Shown: piece after piece, positions 8,279 to 17,369 of the stretch
Position numbering within the stretch: position 1 is the stretch's first letter
Layout of the letters: every line of letters begins with the position of its first letter
Assembly: GCA_002162075.1 (NCBI GenBank)
Contig: CP021423.1
Span: 558,001-622,000, forward strand
Length of the DNA: 64,000 bases
Reading direction: 5' to 3'
DNA from: Armatimonadetes bacterium Uphvl-Ar1
Lineage (GTDB): Bacteria > Armatimonadota > Fimbriimonadia > Fimbriimonadales > Fimbriimonadaceae
Program-made: the position numbers and the translations under genes
The notes under the pieces: generated by a model
What the model was told of the DNA's origin: nothing
The model's database searches: none
What the model saw: only the letters and a program-made list of their open reading frames with translations

Positions 8279-9867
8279 GTTTTGACCTCGGTCGTTGGAT
8301 GTTCATTTAGTTCTAGATTTTTATTTAAGTCAACCCCGCCCTGCCCTCCCCAATCTTGGGGAGGGAAACTAGATCCTAATTTGTTTCGGTCAGACGCATT
8401 TGAAAGAGACTTAGCCCGAGTCATCGAAGCGAGATTCAGGCGGCGTTCGAGGAGTTCGGCGGAGATCAGCACCATGGGGAGACCGTTTCCGGGGGCGGTT
8501 GATGCGCCGACATAGTAGAGATTCTTTTGGGATTTGCTTTGATTTTTTGGTCGGAAGAATGCACTTTGGAAGAGGTCGTGGCTGATGCCAAATGCGGCTC
8601 CTTGGTGGAGTCCAAGTTCGGTTTGCCAATCTCGTGGAGTGCGCTGCTTCATGGCGCGTACTTTGGAGGGGTCAAAGGATGAAATTTCGGCGAGCCGAGC
8701 AAAGACTTTTTCTTTGATGATATCTTCGTCAGATTCAGACCAGGGGTGTTCGAGATGCGGTACGGGGATGAGGACGAAGAGATTAGAGTGTCCGGCCGGC
8801 GCTCGGGATGACTCGGTTTTTGAGGAGATGGCGGCATAGAATGCCGGGTCGGATGGGAGTTCTTTGGCGTTGAAGAGGGAGTCGAAGTTGCCTTTGTAGT
8901 CCTTACCGAAGACCACGTTGTGGTGGAGGAGTTCGGGTAGGTCGCCAGCGTAATCGATGTAAAGGCAGTAGGCGGAGCATGAGTTCCGGAATTTGGTTCG
9001 GCGGGGTTTGGCGAGAAGATTTTCTTCCGTGGTGGGGAGGTCAGCGTTTGAGACGATGATGTCGGCGGGGATGGTTTCGCCGGACATGAGTTCGATGGAA
9101 TTGGCGTTGATCCTTCGGACGGGGGAATTGAGTTGTATTTTTGCACCACGTTCGATAGCGAGTTTGGCGATAGCGTCAGAGATTGCAGGGAGTCCGCCTT
9201 TGGGATACCAAATGCCTTCGCCGTATTCCATGTATGTGAGGGTGCCGTAGACCCACGGGGCGTCGTAGGGGCTGAGGCCGAGATACATCGTTTGGAAACT
9301 AAAGAGCATGCGGAGGCGCTCGTCGCGGAAGGTTCGGTTGACGCGCTTGGCGAGGTTGCCCAGCATGTTATGCTTGATGACCCGGGCGAGTTGGATGGGG
9401 GATATGATATCGAAGGGATTTGTATAGTTTGTGCGGACAAAATTTGGAATCGACGTGTGATAGAGTTCGGCAAGGTCGCCGAGAAACTTGGGGTATTTGG
9501 CGGCTTCTTCGGCGGATATTTGGGACTCGATTTGGGCAAGCATCCGGGCGACGTTGGGGGTTCCGTCAATGGTGTTGTGTCCTCGGAAGAAGACTCGGTA
9601 GCTGGGGTCGCAGAGAGATATATCGAGATGGTCTTCCATTCGTTCGCCGAGGTCGGTGAAGAGTTTTCGGAAGGGGTCGAGCATCATCATGAGGGTTGGG
9701 CCACCGTCGAAGGTGCAGTCATTGACTTGCTCGTGGCGGTTCCGGCCACCGACTTGGTTGGTTTGCTCGAAGATTGTGACCTGGTGACCGAGGTGGGCGA
9801 GTCGAGCGGCGGTGGCGAGGCCACCGACTCCGGCTCCGATGATGACGATTCTTTGGGGGGTGGTCAT
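8275..9867 (-). CDS. Phytoene desaturase (CrtI/CrtP) family protein, second copy
   Basis: 530 residues. FAD fold with GAGVGG at residues 10-15, the EQTNQVGGRN segment, and the C-terminal YVGASTAPGNGLPMVLISAE signature. The normal family end is near residue 490; the last ~35 residues are encoded by the repeat at 8333-8372 plus flanking sequence. It could be the main phytoene desaturase or a terminal oxidase (CrtP-like). It overlaps the cruF stop (9864-9867) and the acyltransferase start by 4 bases each. Confidence 0.85.
   Translation of the reverse strand: MTTPQRIVIIGAGVGGLATAARLAHLGHQVTIFEQTNQVGGRNRHEQVNDCTFDGGPTLMMMLDPFRKLFTDLGERMEDHLDISLCDPSYRVFFRGHNTIDGTPNVARMLAQIESQISAEEAAKYPKFLGDLAELYHTSIPNFVRTNYTNPFDIISPIQLARVIKHNMLGNLAKRVNRTFRDERLRMLFSFQTMYLGLSPYDAPWVYGTLTYMEYGEGIWYPKGGLPAISDAIAKLAIERGAKIQLNSPVRRINANSIELMSGETIPADIIVSNADLPTTEENLLAKPRRTKFRNSCSAYCLYIDYAGDLPELLHHNVVFGKDYKGNFDSLFNAKELPSDPAFYAAISSKTESSRAPAGHSNLFVLIPVPHLEHPWSESDEDIIKEKVFARLAEISSFDPSKVRAMKQRTPRDWQTELGLHQGAAFGISHDLFQSAFFRPKNQSKSQKNLYYVGASTAPGNGLPMVLISAELLERRLNLASMTRAKSLSNASDRNKLGSSFPPQDWGGQGGVDLNKNLELNEHPTTEVKT
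8333..8372 (+). repeat. Dispersed palindromic repeat, copy 4, at the end of a desaturase gene
   Basis: CCCTCCCC / GGGGAGGG arms (8344-8365) around AATCTT, with the C-rich arm CCCCGCCCTG before it. Read on the minus strand in the CrtI frame it encodes SSFPPQDWGGQGG and forms part of a C-terminal extension. Confidence 0.75.
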
Positions 9868-10613
9868 GGTAGTTCTGGTGATGTCTTTTTTGGACTTTGG
9901 CGGACAAGTCCGGTGGTCATCGATGCGGTTGCGAGAATAAACGTAATGAAATAGAGCCCGACCATTGGAATTTGGTTAAGTTTTGAAACTGTGCCAATAA
10001 CTAGCATGAGCCAGAGGTGACCAAATAGGATGAGAATCCCGGCATCTACGATGGAAGCTTTTTGTTCTGACTTTGCGAGCGCTAATGCGAAAGGAAGGAC
10101 TCCGAGAGCGGAGACGAGGAACCATCCGATTGCGTTTTGATATGGCGCATCGAAGGAGTGGGTGGGGGATTGCCAAGACCAATAGTTCAGCGACTTGACC
10201 ATGACCGGCTCCATGACGAAGTCTACGAGAGTGGCAAGGGCGGCGGTGGCGAAGACAATGAGAATCGGTCTTTTGAGCGGGCCGGCGGCGAGGGCGGCGG
10301 CACCTACGATCATGGTCCAGGCGAAGGGGAGGAGGAGCGGATAATTCTTGCCGCCGGGGAGAGGAATCGTGGGAAACCAATTGGCGGTATATGTATACGC
10401 GCCAAAGGGTAGACCTGTATAGAGGCCGATTATTTCTGAAGCTCCGCCGAGGGCAAAAAGGAATCCGAGGGACTGGGTTGCGGACTTGGGGGATGTGAGC
10501 CGGGCCGCATCTGTCCAGACGGCCCAACATCCAGAGAGGATGAGGGCGATGCTGGCGGCGGGTTTGATTGGATCGGGGTCGAGGCCAGTGAAATGAGAGA
10601 GAATCGTTCCCAA
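9864..10613 (-). CDS. cruF: Carotenoid biosynthesis protein, CruF family
   Basis: 249 residues with about seven membrane helices. LYTGLPFGAYTYTANWFP near residue 66, the W in PLLLPFAWTM and DFVMEPVMVKSLNYWSW near residue 132 match the CruF family (1',2'-hydratase of acyclic carotenoids, also known from bacterioruberin and deinoxanthin pathways). It would add water to the psi-end and make the hydroxyl that the neighbouring glycosyltransferase can use. The start is TTG at 10613 in the frame used here; it is the first gene of the leftward operon and diverges from the glycosyltransferase. Confidence 0.8.
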   Translation of the reverse strand: MGTILSHFTGLDPDPIKPAASIALILSGCWAVWTDAARLTSPKSATQSLGFLFALGGASEIIGLYTGLPFGAYTYTANWFPTIPLPGGKNYPLLLPFAWTMIVGAAALAAGPLKRPILIVFATAALATLVDFVMEPVMVKSLNYWSWQSPTHSFDAPYQNAIGWFLVSALGVLPFALALAKSEQKASIVDAGILILFGHLWLMLVIGTVSKLNQIPMVGLYFITFILATASMTTGLVRQSPKKTSPELP

Positions 10614-10723
10614 AATACTGAATAAGGTGAGGCCAAGAAAGATTTTGAGGGGCGGGACAGGAGGCTCACGTTATAGCCGAGTATACGGGTTTGGGGGAGT
10701 CAGGTTAGCGGGGGGCGGATAGA

Positions 10724-11785
10724 ATGGGGTCTGTGACGATTGCGATCTGGATTTTGACGGGGATTTGGGTTTTGATGGCGGTTGTTGCGGTGACGAATGC
10801 GATTTTGATCCCGAGAGTGAAGCACGGAACAGGCAAGTGGGGAACGGTTTTGATTCCGGCGCGGGATGAGGCGGAGAATTTGCGACGGTTGCTTCCTAAG
10901 TTAGTGAAAGAGGTTGAGCAGGTGATTGTTTTTGATGATGGCTCGACGGACGGCACGGGTGATGTTGCGCGAGAGTTTGGGGCGACGGTTGTGACGGGGA
11001 AGGGGGAGTTACCGGAAGGATGGACAGGGAAGAATCATGCTTGTTGGCAGTTGGCGAAAATTGCCGCCGAAACTGCGGTTTGTGATTGGTGGCTCTTTTT
11101 GGATGCGGATACGCAAGTGGAGTCGGGATTTGGAGGGGCAATGCGCGAGATGGTTGTGAAATACGGAGCAAAGTATCCGGTAATGACGGGCTTTCCGAGA
11201 ATGCGCCCGGGAGCCTTTCCAGAGCCAATTTTTCTGTTTTGGGTGCCATGGATTTTGATTTCGACGATTCCGTTTGGACTGGTTTTTGCGAGTGGGATGG
11301 GGCACGCTCGATTTACGAATGGGCAATTTGTTATGTGGAACTCTGCACGCTATTTTGATATTAATCCTCATGAACGGAATCGTGGCGAAGTTCTTGAGGA
11401 TATTAAGATCGGACGGATGTTGGCTAAAGATGGGGTGCGAGTTTTGACGGCGGATGTGAGCCGAGTGTTTTCGGTGCTGATGTATCGAAATTTAGGAGAG
11501 GCTTGGCGGGGGATGTTAAAGAATTCGTTTTATGTGACAGGAAAGGTTTGGGGGGCGGGGTTGTTGGCTTTGCTCATGTTTGGCTTACTGGGGGCCACCT
11601 TTGTCAGTCCAGTTGCGTTTTTTGCGAGTGCAGTTACGGCGGTGGTTTGTCTCTTTGGAACTCGGTTGCCGATTTGGTGCTTGCTCTTTTTTCCAGTGAG
11701 TGTGCTCGCTGCGGGGGTGACGCAGATTGCTTCTGCATGGGCGGTTCGTCTGGGGAAGGTTGCTTGGAAGGGAAGGGTTTATTAA
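10724..11785 (+). CDS. Membrane glycosyltransferase family 2, CruG/CrtQ-like
   Basis: 353 residues. One N-terminal membrane helix, then a GT-A domain: VLIPARDEAENL, FDDGSTDGT, FLDADTQ (the DXD metal site) and GEVLEDIKIGRM, then two or three C-terminal helices. This layout and NGQFVMWNSARYFDI match carotenoid glycosyltransferases CruG and CrtQ. Divergent from cruF, it most likely glycosylates the CruF product. ATG 10724 and GTG 10736 are both possible starts; TAGAAT lies 7 bases before the GTG, which would give a leaderless mRNA. Confidence 0.8.
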   Translation: MGSVTIAIWILTGIWVLMAVVAVTNAILIPRVKHGTGKWGTVLIPARDEAENLRRLLPKLVKEVEQVIVFDDGSTDGTGDVAREFGATVVTGKGELPEGWTGKNHACWQLAKIAAETAVCDWWLFLDADTQVESGFGGAMREMVVKYGAKYPVMTGFPRMRPGAFPEPIFLFWVPWILISTIPFGLVFASGMGHARFTNGQFVMWNSARYFDINPHERNRGEVLEDIKIGRMLAKDGVRVLTADVSRVFSVLMYRNLGEAWRGMLKNSFYVTGKVWGAGLLALLMFGLLGATFVSPVAFFASAVTAVVCLFGTRLPIWCLLFFPVSVLAAGVTQIASAWAVRLGKVAWKGRVY

Positions 11786-11820
11786 CTTTTGGTATTTTGA
11801 TTATTACGCAATCAGTGACA

Positions 11821-11865
11821 ACCCCTCCCTTTGTCCCTCCCCATCTTGGGGAGGGTGGGTGAGGA
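11821..11865 (+). repeat. Dispersed palindromic repeat, copy 5
   Basis: CCCTCCCC / GGGGAGGG stem (11835-11855) with loop ATCTT and an upstream CCCCTCCC arm. It lies in the 157-base gap between the convergent glycosyltransferase and oxidase genes. Confidence 0.75.
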
Positions 11866-11942
11866 AATTTCGAGCATTTTGTCTACAATTCTGAGACTGT
11901 GCTTTCGCGGGAATCAGTGTTTATCAAAAAATTGCCACGAAA

Positions 11943-12983
11943 TCATTTTGGGAAGTTAAATCTTGGGTAAGCGGATGGGTGGAGTTTTGACTCGGCGAAG
12001 TCGGCAAGGCGTTCGCCGATCCAAGGGCCGAATTTGAATCCGTGACCAGAGCATGGTGAGGCCCAGAAAATGCCGGGGGAATATTCGCCCCAAAGGAAGT
12101 CGGTGTTAGACGTGTTGGTGTAAAGGCAGGATTGAGGGTCGATGAGATTGGGATTTGCGATATCGAACTTTGATCGTGCGAATTCGCGGAGTAGGTCGAG
12201 TTTTTCTTCTGAGACTGGACGATCCGGGTCGTTGGGATCGACTTCGGGGCCGGGGGAATGAACGCCAAATTTGATTAGGTCGGTGGTTGAGGATTCTGGT
12301 GGGAATCCGTAAATTCCGTGCTCGTTGGATTCGATCCAGACTTTGGTGTGTTCGGCGGGATTGGCGACTCGGAGATATGCGAAGGTCTGGCAGTTGATGA
12401 TGACGGGGAGGTTCAGGAGTTGTTTTGACCAAGCACCGAGGGTGAGGATGAGCGAGTCGTGGTCTTTTTTGACCGAAGTAGGATCGAGTAGGTGGGTTTG
12501 GATGCGTCTGTGTCCTTGGCTGAGGAGAAAATCGGTTGCCTTCTGCCGGAAGAGGTCGGCGTTTGCCCATCCGGCGACGGGGTTGTGGATTGCGATTTCG
12601 TTTGCGGAGAGATGGAGGGCGGGGAAAATGTTCTGGGTGTGATCGAGGCGATCGTACGGGATGTTGTTGGTGATGAGTCCTTGTTCTAGGGTTTGGAGGT
12701 CGGGGGTGTGGGGGTCGCCGAAGGTGACGATGCCGGTTTCGGTGAAGATGGGTTTCTGGAGAAGGAGGTTGATGTTTTTCCAGAGGGGGTAGCCCTGGAG
12801 CATGATTTCGAGATAGAACGGGTCGGGGTAGTCGAGGCGGATAATGCGGGAGTTTCCGTGCGATGAGCCCTGGGTGTGGAGCGGGGGGTGTTGGTCGTAG
12901 AGAGTGACTTCGTGTCCCCTTTGGTGGCAGACGAGGGCGGTGGAGAGACCCATCACTCCAGTGCCGACGATGCCGATGTTCAT
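11943..12983 (-). CDS. FAD-dependent oxidoreductase, monomeric sarcosine oxidase-like
   Basis: 346 residues of the DAO family. GTGVMG at residues 7-12 is the FAD dinucleotide motif; SSHGNSRIIRLDYPD near residue 40 is typical of monomeric sarcosine oxidase/N-methyltryptophan oxidase; SPCSGHGFKFGPWIGE near residue 315 contains the Cys that covalently binds FAD in that family. The likely reaction is oxidative demethylation of an N-methyl amine with release of peroxide; the true substrate is unknown. It stands alone on the minus strand. Confidence 0.8.
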   Translation of the reverse strand: MNIGIVGTGVMGLSTALVCHQRGHEVTLYDQHPPLHTQGSSHGNSRIIRLDYPDPFYLEIMLQGYPLWKNINLLLQKPIFTETGIVTFGDPHTPDLQTLEQGLITNNIPYDRLDHTQNIFPALHLSANEIAIHNPVAGWANADLFRQKATDFLLSQGHRRIQTHLLDPTSVKKDHDSLILTLGAWSKQLLNLPVIINCQTFAYLRVANPAEHTKVWIESNEHGIYGFPPESSTTDLIKFGVHSPGPEVDPNDPDRPVSEEKLDLLREFARSKFDIANPNLIDPQSCLYTNTSNTDFLWGEYSPGIFWASPCSGHGFKFGPWIGERLADFAESKLHPSAYPRFNFPK

Positions 12984-12996
12984 GGCAGGAGCTTAC

Positions 12997-13779
12997 TTAT
13001 CTGGTGAGCATTTCCTTGGGCAAAAAGGCATCATTTGAGCTTAGAACAACGATATGCTCTGCCATTCTTTCTTCTTCGCCCCATCTGTAATCTCGGCTAC
13101 CAAGGTTGAAGACAAGTGGCGGGTTTGATTCTAAGACACCTGCGCCTGAATCCGGGTTTAGTGAGAAATTACACTTACGGAAAGCAGCGTATGACTTGAG
13201 AGAATAGTATTGTGTTCCATCCAGTCCAATTAAGACTTGGAAGTTGAATCCATCTTCAATGACACTTCGTGGTGCAAAGTTATATGCCTCTTGCTCCGCT
13301 ATAAATAAGGTCGCGAGATTTGTAGCTATTGACTCAGTATTTTGTGGGGCCGGTTCGACTTCTTTGACTTCGCCGGGATTTTGAGTGGGCATGAGAAGCC
13401 CAGATACCGTAACTCGGATGGAGACGTGATTGCCAAACGCGCGAACGGAATCTTCCTTCCAAACTTTATTTTTACTGTGGATCATGACGAACCCTAGTTT
13501 GAGACCATTTGGAAAAGCTCTTGGCAAATTATCGAAGCCAGATGGTTTTGGGGAGTTATCCCTTCTTCGTTGGAAACCAGCGTAGCCTTGTTCCTTGGAG
13601 TCAATTTCAGAAACTTCGAGTAAGAGCTTAACTGGAGGCGATATTCTCTGACTGGAATAGGTTCTTGAACTTGCTACCCTCGCATCAGTCATCAAGACGG
13701 GAAGATTATGTCGAATAAGATACCGATCAACGCTGATCTCATCAGAAATCATGGCTAAGAGCAGAATTGCATTTGTCAT
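12997..13779 (-). CDS. Hypothetical protein coupled to the transglutaminase-like gene
   Basis: 260 residues, no recognised family. The N-terminus MTNAILLLAMI is weakly hydrophobic. The rest is soluble beta-type sequence with charged loops. Its ATG directly follows the TAG stop of the upstream gene (13780), so the two are surely co-translated. The A+T-richer composition matches that partner rather than the carotenoid genes. It may be a recently acquired pair; function unknown. Confidence 0.6.
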   Translation of the reverse strand: MTNAILLLAMISDEISVDRYLIRHNLPVLMTDARVASSRTYSSQRISPPVKLLLEVSEIDSKEQGYAGFQRRRDNSPKPSGFDNLPRAFPNGLKLGFVMIHSKNKVWKEDSVRAFGNHVSIRVTVSGLLMPTQNPGEVKEVEPAPQNTESIATNLATLFIAEQEAYNFAPRSVIEDGFNFQVLIGLDGTQYYSLKSYAAFRKCNFSLNPDSGAGVLESNPPLVFNLGSRDYRWGEEERMAEHIVVLSSNDAFLPKEMLTR

Positions 13780-15105
13780 CTATTTGACTCCATTTAAATC
13801 TACATCAAATCCGTAGTTATTTACTATAGACGGTCCAATATTTTGATCTGGTGAATATCCCCAAACCGGAAGAGCCGAATCTGTTGCTGAGTAAAGACGA
13901 TAAGTGAGTCCCAAAACAGGATGACCAGAAATTCCCCATTTTTGCCAATATTGGAAGACATCCCAATTTGCAGGAGGATTTTTATAGTTGGCACCGCTCA
14001 AGTCGTAGACAAGCGCAAGTGCACCATCAAAGACATTAGAGAGCACTCTTGTCTGTTGGTGCATAGAAAAGGAGACATGTCTGTAATTTGAAGTATTTGT
14101 AGCATCGCTTCCAATTGGACAAATCGGGTTCGTGAGAAAGTCGCGGTTTTCAATTTCTCTGATTCTCTTACAGCTCGCATTTACTCCTAGCCCTTGACAA
14201 GCCAACATGACGGCATAAGAGATATCTACGCAGTTTGCCGGGGATGCGCCAACTTGACTAAAGTCATCGAGAAGATTCTTTAATTTAAATTTCCCGTCGA
14301 CATCGTAATCCACATATTCTGAGTCTATATTTTCAGTTCCAATATTGTATGCAATTTGCTGTGACCAATACAGTCCCAAAGTTACTTTCTTGGAACACAA
14401 CACCTCTCCAGTTTGCCCATGGGCCCATAAGCATGAGTAGTCTAGGAGGTCTGTCCATGGTACGGTTTGGTGTCCGGTTGGGGTTTGGTCGGTGAGGTAG
14501 ATGGTGCTTGGCCAGAGGACGGAACTAGCTGAAGTTCCCCAGGCGATATGACCAGTTGGCTGTCCATTACTCGGTGCGGTAAGGGTGACAAAGCTCTTAA
14601 ATTTGAGTTGACCTTTGGCGACGAAATTGGGTAGCCCGGTGAAGGTGAGGGTGATGTTTTGGGTTCCTCCAGATCCAGGGACGGAGACGGTCGCAGGTCC
14701 AGAGATACTACATGCGTACTCCGTTCCTGATGTGACAAACTTTGCATCGCTGAGGCTGAGGGTTCCACTTACGGCATCTGGGCTATTAGTGTATGTTTTG
14801 AGCGTGACGACCAGCGTGATTGAAGACCCTCGAACATAGAAGGCTTTGTCAATGTCGTTTGATGGAATGCCATCATCTGAGACTTCAATGCTTGGATAGA
14901 TTCCATCTCCGGCTGGTTTTGGTGTTCCATTTTGGTTAAGGTAGAACCATGTTCGGTCGGTAGCGGTGATATTCCCGGTGAAGTCCCGATTGGTATCAAG
15001 GAGGAGAGCGATGTTTTGACCGCCCCTTTGGGCGAATGCTGAGCAGACTAAGAGAATTGACACGAAGACAACGGCAATGGCTTTAGAGACACGAGTATTC
15101 TTCAT
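13780..15105 (-). CDS. Secreted protein with transglutaminase-like C-H-D arrangement
   Basis: 441 residues with a signal peptide (VVFVSILLVCSAFAQ, residues 12-26). Residues 60-190 are beta-sandwich-like and Ser/Thr-rich. The C-terminal half contains GASPANCVDISYAVMLACQG (candidate nucleophile Cys near residue 290), NYRHVSF (candidate His) and VFDGALALVYD (candidate Asp) in the order seen in transglutaminase-like cysteine peptidases. It would act outside the cytoplasm. The assignment rests on motif order only. The downstream unknown gene starts immediately after its stop. Confidence 0.55.
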   Translation of the reverse strand: MKNTRVSKAIAVVFVSILLVCSAFAQRGGQNIALLLDTNRDFTGNITATDRTWFYLNQNGTPKPAGDGIYPSIEVSDDGIPSNDIDKAFYVRGSSITLVVTLKTYTNSPDAVSGTLSLSDAKFVTSGTEYACSISGPATVSVPGSGGTQNITLTFTGLPNFVAKGQLKFKSFVTLTAPSNGQPTGHIAWGTSASSVLWPSTIYLTDQTPTGHQTVPWTDLLDYSCLWAHGQTGEVLCSKKVTLGLYWSQQIAYNIGTENIDSEYVDYDVDGKFKLKNLLDDFSQVGASPANCVDISYAVMLACQGLGVNASCKRIREIENRDFLTNPICPIGSDATNTSNYRHVSFSMHQQTRVLSNVFDGALALVYDLSGANYKNPPANWDVFQYWQKWGISGHPVLGLTYRLYSATDSALPVWGYSPDQNIGPSIVNNYGFDVDLNGVK

Positions 15106-15193
15106 AGTGTGATTATAAGTAACTTTAGCCTTGAATGAAAGTTAAGATTGGAAATGGGGGGGGTCTTTGGGCCTATTTTGAGCGTGGCTCAAG

Positions 15194-16159
15194 TTACTTG
15201 GCGTGGGGGTTGGAGAGTTTTTTGGCGCGGCTGATCGGCATCCAGGTGAATTCAGCCCGGCCGACGATTTGGGAACGGTGGACGAGGCCCCAGTAGCGTC
15301 CATCGTTTGAGCCGTTGCGGTTGTCGCCGATCATGAGATAGTAGTCTTTCGGGATGCGTTGGGCTGGGAGTTGGACGGCCTCGTTGGTGTCCATCATAGG
15401 GTTGTAAAGGCTGCCACCGCGTGGGGCAAAATTGTGTTGATCCGACCACTGGTCTTTTTTGAAGATGAATGGGACGATGCCTTCCGGGTTACCGGGCTCG
15501 GTGGGATCGGTAGTTTTGTAGTTGTCGAGCTGGATGAATTTAAAATCTTCTTGCTGATCAATATAGGGTTGCCATTCTTCTTTGGCAAGAGGAAGTTGAT
15601 TTCCTCTGGTTTGGTCGGAGATGGTTTTGTAGGGCTCTTCTACGGGCTTGCCGTTGCGGAAGACTTGCCAGTCTTTGATTTCGATCAGGTCACCGGGGAC
15701 GCCAAGACAGCGTTTGATGAAATCAGCATCCGGAGAATCGGCGGGCCGAGCATAGACGGAGGGTTTGAAGACGACGATGTCGCCGAATTTGGGGTCGGAT
15801 GTTCGGTAGACAAATTTGTTGGCAACGATGTAGTCGTTGGTGCGGAGGGTATCAACCATGGACGGGCTGGGAATGTAAAACGTTTGGATGCCGAATGGTC
15901 GAACAAGCATGAATACTACAATAGCGGCATAGATCAGGGCGTCGGCGAGGTCGTTGATGATGCGGGCAAAATTGTAGATGCCAGAGCGGAGGTGGATCGG
16001 TGTATTTTTGAGATAGGGGTAGAGGAGGAGTCGGACGGCGGTGAGGACGGCGGCGAAAATAACGATCTGGCTGATCGGCGTTCTCGCAAGCCGATCAACC
16101 AGAAGGATAAGATTATTGGGTTGGCTCTGGGCCAACAAGAATCCAGCCCAGGTAAGCAT
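15194..16159 (-). CDS. lepB: Signal peptidase I
   Basis: 321 residues. Two N-terminal membrane segments, then YIPSPSMVDTL with the catalytic Ser (box B) and NDYIVANKFVYR with the general-base Lys (box D), then MIGDNRNGSNDGRYWG (box E). It cleaves signal peptides on the outer face of the inner membrane. It follows rplS with a 3-base gap on the same strand, the classic trmD-rplS-lepB order. A 50-residue insertion between boxes D and E makes it longer than the usual ~200-residue Gram-positive enzymes. Confidence 0.92.
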   Translation of the reverse strand: MLTWAGFLLAQSQPNNLILLVDRLARTPISQIVIFAAVLTAVRLLLYPYLKNTPIHLRSGIYNFARIINDLADALIYAAIVVFMLVRPFGIQTFYIPSPSMVDTLRTNDYIVANKFVYRTSDPKFGDIVVFKPSVYARPADSPDADFIKRCLGVPGDLIEIKDWQVFRNGKPVEEPYKTISDQTRGNQLPLAKEEWQPYIDQQEDFKFIQLDNYKTTDPTEPGNPEGIVPFIFKKDQWSDQHNFAPRGGSLYNPMMDTNEAVQLPAQRIPKDYYLMIGDNRNGSNDGRYWGLVHRSQIVGRAEFTWMPISRAKKLSNPHAK

Positions 16160-16162
16160 TGA

Positions 16163-16513
16163 TTATCGCTTTTCCGCGATTCGGGCAGCTTTCCCGACTT
16201 TGCCTCGGATGTAGTAGAGCTTGGCTCGTCGTACTTTTCCGTGGCGAAGGACTTCAAATTTTTCTACGTTGGGGCTATGGAGGAGGAGAGTTCGCTCGAC
16301 ACCGACGCCATTGCTGATTTTGCGGAGGGTGACGTTTTTGGCGATGCCACCGTTTTTAACAGCGATAGCAAGACCTTCGAAAATTTGAATTCGTTCTTTG
16401 CCGCCTTCGCGGACTTTAACGTGGGCTCGGACGGTATCTCCGGGCTTGATGACCGGGAGGTCACTTTTCAGGTTGGGTTCAGCAACGCTGGCGAGAATCG
16501 CTTGCTTAGACAT
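16163..16513 (-). CDS. rplS: 50S ribosomal protein L19
   Basis: 116 residues, the normal L19 length, with [31 protein letters not shown] and [14 protein letters not shown]19 sits at the 30S-50S interface. The frame is open further upstream, but the upstream residues are unlike L19; the ATG at 16513 preceded by AGGAAAC gives the family start. It lies between trmD and lepB. Confidence 0.95.
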   Translation of the reverse strand: MSKQAILASVAEPNLKSDLPVIKPGDTVRAHVKVREGGKERIQIFEGLAIAVKNGGIAKNVTLRKISNGVGVERTLLLHSPNVEKFEVLRHGKVRRAKLYYIRGKVGKAARIAEKR

Positions 16514-16572
16514 AGTTTCGTTGTTTCCTGTTTGGCATGAGTAGGCCGGGATGGCGTGACTCAGGAAGCAGA

Positions 16573-17283
16573 TTATAGCAAATCGATATCGGTTGGATGC
16601 AGGTCGGCCCGGGCGAATAGGTCTGGTCGCCGGGTTTTTGTGCGCATTAGTTGCTGTTGGCGGCGCCATTCGGCGATTTTTTTATGGTCACCAGAGCGGA
16701 GAACGGTCGGAACTTCTTCGCCAAGGAATTCAACGGGGCGCGTATAGAGGGGGAAGCCTAGAAGTCCAGAATTGGAGTGGGAGTCGTCTTGGTGAGATTC
16801 TGGAGAGCCGAGGACACCGGGGAGGAGGCGAACGATGCTGTCGGTCATGGTGAGCGCCGGAAGTTCTCCCCCAGTGAGAACGAAATCACCGATGGTGAGG
16901 ATATGGGTGGCGATTTGGGTTGCGACGCGCTCATCAATCCCTTCGTAATGTCCGCAAATGAAGATGAGGTGCTCGGCTTGGCTGAGTTGCTCGGCGTGGG
17001 ACTGGGTGAACAGTTCGCCGGCGGGGTCGGTGAGGATGATTTTTGTTTGGGGATTTGGTGAGCAGGCTCGGACGGCTTGGTGGATGAGTGGGGCCAACAT
17101 GACCATACCGGGGCCGCCGCCGTAAGGAGAATCGTCAACGGTTCGGTGGTTGTCGGTGGCGAAGTCACGAGGGTTTTGAGCAGAAAAACTGACAAGATTT
17201 TGGGATTGGGCGCGGGCGATGATGCTGTGATCGAGGGTGGGTAGAACCAGGTCGGGGAAAAGGGTTACGAAGTCTATTTTCAT
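16573..17283 (-). CDS. trmD: tRNA (guanine-N1)-methyltransferase TrmD
   Basis: 236 residues. [12 protein letters not shown] start, [25 protein letters not shown] and [15 protein letters not shown] (SPOUT trefoil knot that binds S-adenosylmethionine). It methylates G37 of tRNAs with a G36 neighbour. First gene of the trmD-rplS-lepB group in this window; rimM and rpsP, often upstream, are absent. Confidence 0.95.
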   Translation of the reverse strand: MKIDFVTLFPDLVLPTLDHSIIARAQSQNLVSFSAQNPRDFATDNHRTVDDSPYGGGPGMVMLAPLIHQAVRACSPNPQTKIILTDPAGELFTQSHAEQLSQAEHLIFICGHYEGIDERVATQIATHILTIGDFVLTGGELPALTMTDSIVRLLPGVLGSPESHQDDSHSNSGLLGFPLYTRPVEFLGEEVPTVLRSGDHKKIAEWRRQQQLMRTKTRRPDLFARADLHPTDIDLL

Positions 17284-17369
17284 CGCGCGTTAGTTGAGGT
17301 TACCGTGAAGCTGGAGAAGTCGGGGGAATTGCCCGATATTTTTACTGGGAAATTGAATCTGAAGTTGTG

